47,172 nucleotides of DNA, from positions 1 through 47,172 of the forward strand of contig JALZUO010000018.1 of NCBI GenBank assembly GCA_023301565.1, read 5' to 3'. The notes under the pieces were generated by a model. That model had not been told where the DNA came from. It made no database searches and was given only the letters and a program-made list of their open reading frames with translations. A program made the translations under genes and the position numbers. This document shows, piece after piece, positions 33,345-41,008 of the stretch (position 1 is its first letter; every line of letters begins with the position of its first letter). Source of the stretch: Oligoflexales bacterium. GTDB taxonomy: Bacteria > Bdellovibrionota_B > Oligoflexia > Oligoflexales > JALZUQ01.

Positions 33345-33947
33345 TCACCAGCCAACTATAACTCTTCCATCAGTATGAGAAACTTTCAGAGCAAAAGGTC
33401 CTGATTCTAGCTGGTTGTCACCTGAAACATCAAAGCGCAATAAATACTCTGTAGACCAGTTGTCTACAGAGTCAAAGAAGGATGCTAAAAAATCTTTTTG
33501 ATTCAGGCGCGTTATGTCTTTTGGGGCGAATTTTTGATTCGACTGGTCGAGTTCAATATGCCAATTTGGCGACCCTTTTAAATCGTCATCCCAGCTTTTG
33601 CTAAAAACAGAGATTAAAAACACTTTTTCACCAGAATTCATGGGCCCTAAAAGCGCACTGATTTTGTCCACGCCATAGTTTTCTATCGCCCTATTTTTTA
33701 CTGTACCCATAAGCTGCTCGTCTAGATGGACAACTCCTACCTTGACGCGGGTTTCAAAATCCACATACAAAGTTGCCTTTTTGGTTTTTTCTTTAATAAT
33801 CGCTCGGTACTTTTTTTCAGAATGCTTAAACTCGTGTGACTCTGTTACCACAGCATCATCTCTGGTTATACAAGAAGCAGCAAAAAAAGAAGTGGCTGCG
33901 AAAATAGCCCATAAAAAATAGAAAGAACTTTTTACAAAAAACATCAT
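33345..33947 (-). CDS. Lipoprotein coupled to FHA-GGDEF gene
   Basis: A 200-residue lipoprotein (signal ending FFAASC, Cys26). The mature domain seems an alpha/beta mix with no further Cys (for example RAIIKEKTKKATLYVDFETRVKVGVVHLD). No family recognised. Its ATG overlaps the stop of the FHA-GGDEF gene (ATGA), so the two are translationally coupled. An envelope protein tied to a cyclic-di-GMP synthase suggests a sensor or effector relation. Confidence 0.7.
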   Translation of the reverse strand: MMFFVKSSFYFLWAIFAATSFFAASCITRDDAVVTESHEFKHSEKKYRAIIKEKTKKATLYVDFETRVKVGVVHLDEQLMGTVKNRAIENYGVDKISALLGPMNSGEKVFLISVFSKSWDDDLKGSPNWHIELDQSNQKFAPKDITRLNQKDFLASFFDSVDNWSTEYLLRFDVSGDNQLESGPFALKVSHTDGRVIVGW

Positions 33948-34834
33948 GTACCTACTTTGTTTCTTCCGGTTCGTTTTGCGTCATATAGTCTTTGATCAGC
34001 AACTTCAAGAAGCTGTTTGCAGCTTGTCATGCTTGGGTGAAACTGAGCTACTCCGATGGAAACCGTCTGCTTTAGAGACTTCCCTTCGTAGTGAAAAACA
34101 GCCTGCTCAAAGGCCAGCCGAATTCTTTCTGCCAACTCTACAGCAGCATGAATACTTGTCTCCGGTAAAATAACCACAAACTCCTCGCCACCAAATCGCG
34201 CTAGTACATCATTCTTACGCATATGCTTTTTGGCGAGCTCTGCAGTTTGTTTTAGAACTGCATCTCCGCAGTTGTGTCCGTAGGTATCGTTTACTTTTTT
34301 AAAAAAATCCAGGTCAAATATCAGAACACAAAGCGGACGTTGGTAGTTTCTGGCCAATTTAAAATGGCTTTCCAGCTCGTCCGTTAAATAGGTTTTATTG
34401 TAAATTCCAGTCGTGTGATCGATGGTCGCTTTTTTATATATGTTATCCATCAAAACACCTTCGCTTGAACCATCAGCAAAGTATTTAAACACCACAGAGC
34501 CAAGCCTTAGCATGTCGCCATGGCCGAGTTCGGCACGTGAAATTTTTCGTTCTTGTATGTAGGTTCCATTGGCACTTCCAAGATCTTCTACAACCCAGCT
34601 TGTTCCAACCCTAGAAAATTTAGCGTGCCTCCTAGAGACGCTCAGGTCAGACACCTGGATGCCAGATCCGTCTGTCCTGCCAACTACAAGTTCGTTTTCA
34701 TCTAAAATGTAACGCTTACCTGTTTTTGCTCCACTATATTGAATCAAACAGGCACGATGAGAAGCTCTTTTCCCACCCAAAAAAGATAGGTCTACGACCT
34801 CGCCTATAATAGTTTTTGCTTCTTTTTTTGACAT
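33944..34834 (-). CDS. FHA-GGDEF diguanylate cyclase
   Basis: A 296-residue cytoplasmic protein. FHA domain (about 45-120) with the phosphothreonine-binding residues: VGR (51-53), SRRH (67-70) and SANG (87-90). GGDEF domain (about 130-296) with active-site GGEEF (215-219), IFDLDFFKKVNDTYGH metal/substrate loop, and an RxxD inhibitory site (RKND, 206-209) at the correct five-residue distance. It should make cyclic-di-GMP with product inhibition. Architecture is that of Bdellovibrio DgcB, whose FHA domain links a kinase signal to host invasion. Overlaps the lipoprotein gene by 4 bases. Confidence 0.92.
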   Translation of the reverse strand: MSKKEAKTIIGEVVDLSFLGGKRASHRACLIQYSGAKTGKRYILDENELVVGRTDGSGIQVSDLSVSRRHAKFSRVGTSWVVEDLGSANGTYIQERKISRAELGHGDMLRLGSVVFKYFADGSSEGVLMDNIYKKATIDHTTGIYNKTYLTDELESHFKLARNYQRPLCVLIFDLDFFKKVNDTYGHNCGDAVLKQTAELAKKHMRKNDVLARFGGEEFVVILPETSIHAAVELAERIRLAFEQAVFHYEGKSLKQTVSIGVAQFHPSMTSCKQLLEVADQRLYDAKRTGRNKVGT

Positions 34835-35062
34835 AAATTTGCTTTTTTGCTCGCTGTTATGACCTCTTCCAAATTACCACCTGACTCTTACGCAAAAAAT
34901 CAGGGCCAGGAAAAATATACTCGATTTCTCACCGATATTTTTGAACTACGGTTAACGCTTTTTCATTAAAACGAACAAACCCGGCAGAAAGCCTAGCATT
35001 AACTGCCACTTAACCCTCCTAACCTATTTGCGTGAATAAGGGCTGTTTGCAAAGCTTAAGAC

Positions 35063-36622
35063 ATGATGAGTAGAGCGCAAAAAATTGAAAACATTAAGAA
35101 CAGCTACACAGCCAGCCAATGGGCTTTGGTCGTTAAAGATGCTTTGAGCAAAAAGCTCCACGGTCAAGAGCTAGTAGATATTCAATTTATTAGCAAAGCA
35201 ACACGTTCACCTGCATACCTAACCGCAAGAAAACTCGGGAAGGTCTCCGACTGCTTTTTTCAAGATGTAGTTACTAGAAACTTGCACGAAGAAAACAACA
35301 AAAAAACACTGGAGATTATTGCTGCATCCAAACACGTGGATATCTTTAAACTAAGCTCATCTAGCCTAGAGATCAGATTAGATAATCTTTTGGTTTATAC
35401 ATTTACCGAGACGTCGCCGCGAGAAACATTCTTTCAAATCACACAAAAAATACACACGGCAAAATATCCCAGCATATGTATGAAACTTAGCGAGCTTGAG
35501 CACAAGAAAGTATGCTCACTTGCGAAAGAAAACAAAAAAAGCGATAGCGAACCGAAGGCAACCTACAGGCTAAGAACTCAAAAAACAGACGAGCAGCGCC
35601 TACTCGAACAAACACCCTATGTAGAACTCTTTTCAAACTGCCTTAAGTTTGGCAAAGACTCAGGCGTCAGCGACATTCACTTCGAGAGCAAGTCTAACTG
35701 CACCGTTATTCGAATGCGAAGACACGGTAAGTTTTTTATTTGGCAAACCATCGGCAAAGAATACGCACAGCCTTTTTTCAACCACGTTAAGAAATGTTGC
35801 AACCTTAACCTTGGTGTAACCAGGACATCTCAAGACACAAGAATATCCCTTCCTAACTGGGATCTAGACGTGCGGGTAAACTCCATGCCCACCCTGCATG
35901 GAGAAAGAATTGTTTTGAGGCTTTTGGATCTAAGCAAAAGCTTTGACCTTGCAAAGTCCGGGTTCCACGAAAAAAACCTAAACGCACTGAGACAGTCACT
36001 TGACCACAAAAATGGGCTCATCCTTGTAACAGGCCCTACCGGAAGCGGCAAAACAACAACTCTTTACTCTCTCTTGTGCGAACTGGACCATTCATCGTGC
36101 AATATCATCACCATTGAAAACCCTGTCGAATATAGCTTTTCTGGTATTTCACAGGTGCAGGTTTCTGAAAACTTTGGCTTCAAAGACGCAATCCGAGCTA
36201 TTTTACGGCAAGATCCAGATGTCATTCTGGTCGGAGAGATAAGAGACCAAGAAACAGCGTCATTGTGTTTAGAGGCATCGGCTACAGGTCACCTAGTACT
36301 ATCTACCCTACATACTAACGGAGCCTTAGAGGCCGTCTCTAGACTTGTGGGACTTGGTGTCGACAAACAGCTCATAGGCGAGAATCTTCGTTTTTGCGCA
36401 ACCCAGCAACTCACACCTATCCAATGCAACGAATGCGCGACATCCACAGAAGCAGACCAGCTCAAATGTACCAGCTGCCAAGGGGGCATTGTTGGCCGCT
36501 ACCCGGACATAGAGTACCTAACCCAAAACCAAATACAGGCTTATGTGCAACACAGTAAGCAACCTCAATACAAACGCCTTAGCAGGCTAGCCGCGCATAG
36601 CCCGGGAAGGAATGCATCATGA
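35063..36622 (+). CDS. GspE/PilB-type secretion ATPase at head of T4SS operon
   Basis: A 519-residue ATPase of the type II/IV pilus secretion family. The N1-like region (1-180) is divergent. The catalytic part has SDIHFE (203-208), the Arg-rich RVNSMPTLHGERIVLR, Walker A GPTGSGKT (324-331), Asp box IENPVEYS, Walker B DPDVILVGEIRD (384-395) and the His box (GHLVLSTLHTNG, 409-420). A tetra-Cys zinc motif (CNEC near 455, CTSC near 471, then GxxGR) is typical of GspE/PilB rather than VirB11. It is first in the operon, and the next ATG overlaps its stop (ATGA). F-type systems lack a VirB11-like ATPase, so this may power pilus dynamics here. Confidence 0.85.
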   Translation: MMSRAQKIENIKNSYTASQWALVVKDALSKKLHGQELVDIQFISKATRSPAYLTARKLGKVSDCFFQDVVTRNLHEENNKKTLEIIAASKHVDIFKLSSSSLEIRLDNLLVYTFTETSPRETFFQITQKIHTAKYPSICMKLSELEHKKVCSLAKENKKSDSEPKATYRLRTQKTDEQRLLEQTPYVELFSNCLKFGKDSGVSDIHFESKSNCTVIRMRRHGKFFIWQTIGKEYAQPFFNHVKKCCNLNLGVTRTSQDTRISLPNWDLDVRVNSMPTLHGERIVLRLLDLSKSFDLAKSGFHEKNLNALRQSLDHKNGLILVTGPTGSGKTTTLYSLLCELDHSSCNIITIENPVEYSFSGISQVQVSENFGFKDAIRAILRQDPDVILVGEIRDQETASLCLEASATGHLVLSTLHTNGALEAVSRLVGLGVDKQLIGENLRFCATQQLTPIQCNECATSTEADQLKCTSCQGGIVGRYPDIEYLTQNQIQAYVQHSKQPQYKRLSRLAAHSPGRNAS

Positions 36623-37194
36623 AATTATCTTTAGGTTTCCCAATTTACTTGACCCTCAGCCAGCTTTGCATACAGGCAAGTCCGTTTTATGAAAAACCAA
36701 TTGATTACTTTCAAGATGCCAAAGAACTACCACAAGCTGAGTCTACCTTCGATTGGAGGGAAGTCATGGATATAAACTCGGACGAGTATTTTCGCGAGGG
36801 AGACTACCTGCCTCCTGCTGCTTTCATGGAGGTAGCAAGAAGACCTACAGAAAAAAACATTCAAAACTGGCTTACATACCAAGAACACAAACAAGAGCTA
36901 ACAAACAAACTTAACCAACGCATCAATAGATACGTAAAAAAAAAGAATTCATTTGCGTTAAAAATAATTGCAAAAAAAGCTGAAATTAAATCTAAAAAAA
37001 TGCGCCAGTTCACGCGATTTTTGGAACAAAACAACCTCCATTTTGAGCTTATACCTAGCCAGAATGCACAAAACATCACGATCGTTCAGTTAAACCCTGG
37101 TCGTTCTAAACAGCATGACACAGATTCTATTAGCCAAAATGAATACGAACTAATCAAGCAATGGATAAAAAACAAAAAAGGAGAAGAAAAATGA
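36619..37194 (+). CDS. TraF-like exported protein without CxxC
   Basis: A 191-residue protein with an N-terminal hydrophobic stretch (MKLSLGFPIYLTLSQLCIQASPF) as signal. The first half follows the F-type TraF pattern: FYEKPIDYF..., then LPPAAFMEVARRPTEKNIQNWLTYQEHKQ (TraF: an NPTEENV...YLELQ stretch before the thioredoxin domain). The thioredoxin domain is not obvious; the C-terminal half lacks a CxxC motif and contains LHFELIPSQNAQNITIVQLN. TraF family members build the conjugative pilus. Overlaps the ATPase gene by 4 bases and the pilin-like gene by 4 bases. Assignment is moderate at best. Confidence 0.5.
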   Translation: MKLSLGFPIYLTLSQLCIQASPFYEKPIDYFQDAKELPQAESTFDWREVMDINSDEYFREGDYLPPAAFMEVARRPTEKNIQNWLTYQEHKQELTNKLNQRINRYVKKKNSFALKIIAKKAEIKSKKMRQFTRFLEQNNLHFELIPSQNAQNITIVQLNPGRSKQHDTDSISQNEYELIKQWIKNKKGEEK

Positions 37195-37589
37195 ATTCAA
37201 ACCTAAAACAACTTAGTCTTATCTGTCTCGTAGGGTCGACGAGCATCCTATTGGGCCAGGGGTCGGGTGGCGATCCCTTGGACAACTTAGGTGCCGCGAA
37301 AGAACTTATGACCATCATCGACAGTGGCTTGTTTCACTGGATTGGCCGCCTCATGGCAGGGATCTGTATCTTAAGCGCAGGATGGGCACTTAAAGAGCAA
37401 AAGTTTAGTGTTGCTGTCGTATGCCTTCTTGGAGCTATGCTTTTTGGAACAGCCGTCAAATGGGTGAAAAACGTGTTCTCTATGGGTGGAGATAAAAAAG
37501 GAGTGTTCGATAGTGGCATGATTGAAGTTCCTCAAACAGAAGCCTACAAACTAGCAAGTAAACTTGTGAAAGGCCTCAAAAGTGCATGA
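37191..37589 (+). CDS. Pilin-like protein (VirB2/TraA type)
   Basis: A 132-residue small membrane protein with a signal-like start (MNSNLKQLSLICLVGSTSILLGQ) and two hydrophobic segments (about 45-65 and 72-92, HWIGRLMAGICILSAGW and FSVAVVCLLGAMLFGTAV) separated by a short basic turn. That is the layout of VirB2/TraA pilins, which polymerise into the conjugative pilus; TraL follows directly, as in F and related plasmids. The C-terminal 40 residues extend beyond a typical mature pilin. Start has AGGAG 7 bases upstream and overlaps the preceding stop (ATGA). Confidence 0.6.
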   Translation: MNSNLKQLSLICLVGSTSILLGQGSGGDPLDNLGAAKELMTIIDSGLFHWIGRLMAGICILSAGWALKEQKFSVAVVCLLGAMLFGTAVKWVKNVFSMGGDKKGVFDSGMIEVPQTEAYKLASKLVKGLKSA

Positions 37590-37893
37590 TTACCGCGAAA
37601 TCCAGCGAGAACACTCCATTGCAATATCCCGGACGGTCGACGAGCCAATCATGATCCTCGATACGTGGGAGCTTGCAGACGCGTTTATGGCTCTTGCGTG
37701 CATGCTTTTTTTTGGCATCATCCTCGACTCCCTAGGGCTTCTGCTTTTGAGCCTCTGTGCAAATTTAGTCGTGGTACCCATCGTCAAAAAGAGATGTAAA
37801 AAAGGGGTTTTCCTACATGCTCCATACCGCTATCTGGGGATGACCTTACCCGGACTCGCGCAGCCCGGTGGAAACAATGAATTTTCTGACTAA
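37582..37893 (+). CDS. traL: TraL, T4SS inner-membrane protein (VirB3-like)
   Basis: A 103-residue protein with the TraL signature: SRTVDEPIMILDTWELADAF near the N-terminus, one or two transmembrane segments (FMALACMLFFGIILDSLGLLLLSLCA), then a basic KKRCKKGVFLHAPYRYLG block before the short C-terminus. TraL is the VirB3 equivalent, an inner-membrane pilus assembly component. Start is a GTG overlapping the pilin-like gene by 8 bases, with AAAGG 9 bases upstream. Confidence 0.85.
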   Translation: MHDYREIQREHSIAISRTVDEPIMILDTWELADAFMALACMLFFGIILDSLGLLLLSLCANLVVVPIVKKRCKKGVFLHAPYRYLGMTLPGLAQPGGNNEFSD

Positions 37894-37903
37894 AGGAGGC
37901 TTT

Positions 37904-38764
37904 ATGGTTAATACGATCAAACAAAAATCCATGCAAATCGCCGCATCAATTACAGGTTGCTTGCTAGATATAGGCCATAGGTTGACCTCAGCAAGAAAAG
38001 CAGCTCAAACAAAACTAAATAAAAGCTTGTCCAACCTTTACAGATCCATGGAGACACAAATGATCTCACCTATGCAAAAAGGAGTAGTGCTAGCGAAGGT
38101 TCAAACGCCAGACCCATCTGTGCTAGGAGAGCTGGACCTTCGAACTCTACCAAAATACATCTGCTATAAGGCTGCGCTGCAGAAAGAAAAAACGACCTAC
38201 CAGACAATATCCCTTGTACTCATTGCGTTGCTCTGTTCTTTGTTTCTATACTCCCGCTATGAAGCTTACCAATTTTCTAACCAGCTAAGAAAAAAAGAAT
38301 ACATCCTTGCACCTGGTAGCTTTGATTTCACTCCAGTTCGCGCCCACAAAGTCTCCGACAAGTACGTCCAGCAAACCGTGAGTGAATACCTCGTCTTACT
38401 CGGAAACATCACACCTGATGCAGTGGAAGATCAGTATGAGAACCTAAAGAAATATATGTCCAAAGACCTTGCCGCACGGTTTGGAGCAGAATCAAACGAA
38501 TGGATTGAGAAAGTAAAAAAAGACAACGTCACAGAAACTCTGCAGATTTCATCGAAAGAAATCCAGTCAGACGGAAACGGCAACTACAAGCTCGAAGCCA
38601 TAGCAAAGCGAAGTATATTTTCCAGCAACCAATTCTTGAGTAGTGAGCCTGAAAAAATCCAAATGAAGATCAGACTTGTCTACCCAGACAACAATCGAAA
38701 AAAGAACTGGTACCTAGAAATATATGAGCTAAGCCGAAACAAACATCAACAAAAAAAGAAGTAG
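37904..38764 (+). CDS. traE: TraE-like core protein (VirB8-like) with long N-terminus
   Basis: A 286-residue bitopic membrane protein. The C-terminal portion follows the TraE family: one transmembrane helix (about 107-127, SLVLIALLCSLFLYS), then YILAPGSFDF, VSDKYVQQTVSEYLVLLGNITPDAV and a VirB8-like periplasmic domain. F TraE is about 188 residues with its helix near the start. Here roughly 95 extra residues sit on the cytoplasmic side, which could contact an ATPase. Start has AGGAGG 5 bases upstream; an in-frame ATG at 37868 lies inside traL. Confidence 0.85.
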   Translation: MVNTIKQKSMQIAASITGCLLDIGHRLTSARKAAQTKLNKSLSNLYRSMETQMISPMQKGVVLAKVQTPDPSVLGELDLRTLPKYICYKAALQKEKTTYQTISLVLIALLCSLFLYSRYEAYQFSNQLRKKEYILAPGSFDFTPVRAHKVSDKYVQQTVSEYLVLLGNITPDAVEDQYENLKKYMSKDLAARFGAESNEWIEKVKKDNVTETLQISSKEIQSDGNGNYKLEAIAKRSIFSSNQFLSSEPEKIQMKIRLVYPDNNRKKNWYLEIYELSRNKHQQKKK

Positions 38765-38772
38765 GAGTGATT

Positions 38773-39549
38773 ATGTTGAATTTATGCAAAACATTTCTTT
38801 TATTGCTCGCTATCTACGTAGCAGCAACGGGGCACCCTGCATATGCCATGGATATACCTTTTGTAGACAAAAAACCTGTTTTTATCAGGTTAAAAACCGA
38901 AGTAGACACTCTGCTTCGGTTTCCAGAACCAGTAAAGACAATCAACGGCGCGACCCGGCTAGTCGTTGGCCCAGCCAACGAGAGCTCGCCCGACTACTCC
39001 ATCCTAAAAGTGTCTCCTCGCATCAAAAGAGGTAGTGGCTCAGTCGTTTTTATACTTAATTCTGGCAAAGTGGTCATGCTTAGCTTTGCAGTAGACCCAA
39101 GTAACTCAAACAGAAATCACTCTTTTTTTGATTTTGTCGAAGATAGAGCCGCGTCTAAGGAAAAAACAGAAAGTGCAAAAATTTCTCACGTAGATTTTAT
39201 GCGGTCGATGCTTCTGCAAAAAAGAATCCGAGGCTTTAAAGAGTCAAGGGTTTCCCAAGAAATCAACACAGGAAATCAAGACACTGACATGGAACTACGG
39301 AAAATTTACCAAGGAAGTGAATACAATGGCTACGTTTATGAAATCAAAAATAAAAACAAGAAAAAAACTCTGGTCATAGATGTCCGTAACCTCAAACTAG
39401 GCAAAGAAATGAGTCTTGTCTGTGCATCCGTGCGTTACCCGTTTCTCGCACCTGGAGAGAGCACAAAGCTATGGGTCCTTGCAAGGTCCGACTCGTCGCC
39501 AGAACGGGTCATGCTTCCCTATACAAAAATCAAAGTAAAACGTGGATAG
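38773..39549 (+). CDS. traK: TraK-like secretin (VirB9-like)
   Basis: A 258-residue exported protein (signal MLNLCKTFLLLLAIYVAATGHPAYA) with TraK features: KPVFIRLKTEVDTLLRFPEPVK at the N-terminus, the VVGPANESSPDYSILKVSPRI block, and a beta-rich C-terminus. TraK with TraV and TraB forms the outer-membrane core complex. Start chosen at ATG 38773 with AGGAG 5 bases upstream. Two in-frame starts (GTG 38767 and ATG 38773) exist. Ends inside the first codons of the traB frame, but with TraB starting at 39563 there is no overlap. Confidence 0.85.
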   Translation: MLNLCKTFLLLLAIYVAATGHPAYAMDIPFVDKKPVFIRLKTEVDTLLRFPEPVKTINGATRLVVGPANESSPDYSILKVSPRIKRGSGSVVFILNSGKVVMLSFAVDPSNSNRNHSFFDFVEDRAASKEKTESAKISHVDFMRSMLLQKRIRGFKESRVSQEINTGNQDTDMELRKIYQGSEYNGYVYEIKNKNKKKTLVIDVRNLKLGKEMSLVCASVRYPFLAPGESTKLWVLARSDSSPERVMLPYTKIKVKRG

Positions 39550-39562
39550 AAGGCAGGTAGCT

Positions 39563-40747
39563 ATGGAATTTATTAATTATCTAAAATCGAATCTCTCACA
39601 TTCATTTTTTGGCCCATTCGTGGTGTCTGCGTTGGTTTTATTTTCGGGCTCTTATATGTGCGAGCCTAGAACGAAAACCGTTCTGATTGAAAAAAACATC
39701 CTTCCCTTTGAATCCAAAAGAATCTTAAGCGATCGCAAAGACTCGTACTACAAAGGGAAAGAGTCTCAACTTGCAGAACATACAAAAAAACTTAGAGAGC
39801 AAAACGCGGCGCTTGAGTCTAAGCTGAGCAGTTTAGAAAAAAGACTAAAGCAGATAGAAACCAAACCTCAAAGAGTTTTAGTAGATGGTAAGCCCCAACA
39901 AAAGTACGCTGCGCGGTTTGGATCTGGCGGATGGAGGTCTACAAGTTCCCCACCCCCTTTTGGCAAAAAGAAGCAAGGAAGACCCTTAAAGGGGCCTTCG
40001 ACTATACACTTTCCAGTAGCGACACCTACGGCGCAAAAAGAAAAAAAACAGGTGCAAATTCCTGTAGGTAGTTACGTTAAAGGCAAGCTTATGACAGGCA
40101 TAGAAGCACCGGAAGGGAAAACCCTGCCCGTACTACTGCAGCTTGACCATGCCATGGTAGGACCTAACGAATCGAACCTGGACCTGAATGGATGCTTTAT
40201 CATTGCGAAAGCCTCAGGTGACCTCTCTACGGAAAGAGTACAAATGCAGGCCACGAAACTATCGTGCGTATCTCCAAATGGAGAGCTTTTTGAACAAAAA
40301 ATCAATGGTTTTGTCGCAGACGACAAAGACAACAGTTTTGCAGTTATTGGAAAAGTAAACTCCAAGCGGATGCGTTCGGCAGGAGTCGGGTTTCTAGCCT
40401 CAGTAGTCGAGGGGGTCGGCTCCTCTATACAAGACCGCCAATCGCAACTATCGGTCAGTAGTGCCGGTATTGCCAAATCGATTACAGGAAGCCGAGGCGC
40501 CTACCTGGCTGCCGGTGGGGCTTCGAACGCTGCGTCAAAAGTTACCGACTGGTACCTGAAACAGGCTGAAAGCCTGCTTCCCACCATAAATGTGGGGTCC
40601 GGACAAGATGTATGGATTGTCATGCACGACAGCGTTTCGATCCCTAGCCACTTTTTCCAACCACTAACAAAAAACAAGGAGAACACGGATGAGCAAGAGA
40701 AAAGCATATACTTTCGTGATGTCAGCAGCTCTATTAGTATCGACTAG
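39563..40747 (+). CDS. traB: TraB-like core protein (VirB10-like)
   Basis: A 394-residue inner-membrane-anchored protein: transmembrane helix at about 14-34, coiled coil at about 60-92, Pro/Lys-rich linker (about 110-160), then the VirB10/TrbI-type beta-barrel domain. The domain shows IPVGSYVKGKLMTGIEAPEG, VLLQLDHAMVGPNES and ...MQATKLSCVSPNG. TraB bridges inner and outer membrane. Start has AAGGCAGG upstream; a GTG at 39542 overlaps traK. Its 3' end overlaps traV by 59 bases, in another frame. Confidence 0.88.
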   Translation: MEFINYLKSNLSHSFFGPFVVSALVLFSGSYMCEPRTKTVLIEKNILPFESKRILSDRKDSYYKGKESQLAEHTKKLREQNAALESKLSSLEKRLKQIETKPQRVLVDGKPQQKYAARFGSGGWRSTSSPPPFGKKKQGRPLKGPSTIHFPVATPTAQKEKKQVQIPVGSYVKGKLMTGIEAPEGKTLPVLLQLDHAMVGPNESNLDLNGCFIIAKASGDLSTERVQMQATKLSCVSPNGELFEQKINGFVADDKDNSFAVIGKVNSKRMRSAGVGFLASVVEGVGSSIQDRQSQLSVSSAGIAKSITGSRGAYLAAGGASNAASKVTDWYLKQAESLLPTINVGSGQDVWIVMHDSVSIPSHFFQPLTKNKENTDEQEKSIYFRDVSSSISID

Positions 40748-41000
40748 CTGCGTGACCAGAGCAAAAAGCAAACGAATGTTGCACAAAAGAAGCTACTACA
40801 AAGAAAAAATTCAAGAAGCAGCTCTAGTAGAGTTTAAAAATAAAAACCGAAGAAGCTTTGAAGTATGGATGTTTCCGCATGATACGGCTGACGGCTACGC
40901 ATTCCACGGGGGATGGATCAACCTTTCAAGAAACAAAGCAAAGATGGCAAGTATGCAAGATTTATCAAAACCGTTGGGGTTTTTGCAACACATGGAATAG
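40689..41000 (+). CDS. traV: TraV-like lipoprotein (VirB7-like)
   Basis: A 103-residue lipoprotein (signal ending STSC, Cys21), with a short C-terminal segment VWMFPHDTADGYAFHGGWINL that follows the TraV C-terminal pattern (IWIAPxxDxxGxLHxxxYVY). TraV is the outer-membrane lipid anchor of the TraK/TraB core. At about 80 mature residues it is shorter than F TraV (about 170) and lacks the Cys pair often seen. ATG has AAGGAGA just upstream; overlaps traB by 59 bases and precedes traC by 8 bases. Confidence 0.75.
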   Translation: MSKRKAYTFVMSAALLVSTSCVTRAKSKRMLHKRSYYKEKIQEAALVEFKNKNRRSFEVWMFPHDTADGYAFHGGWINLSRNKAKMASMQDLSKPLGFLQHME

Positions 41001-41008
41001 GAGCCAAT

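Noticed and set aside
35063-36622. VirB11 assignment of the T4SS-linked ATPase
   Set aside because: It has the SDIHFE block, DPDVILVGEIRD and tetra-Cys zinc motif of GspE/PilB, which VirB11 lacks.
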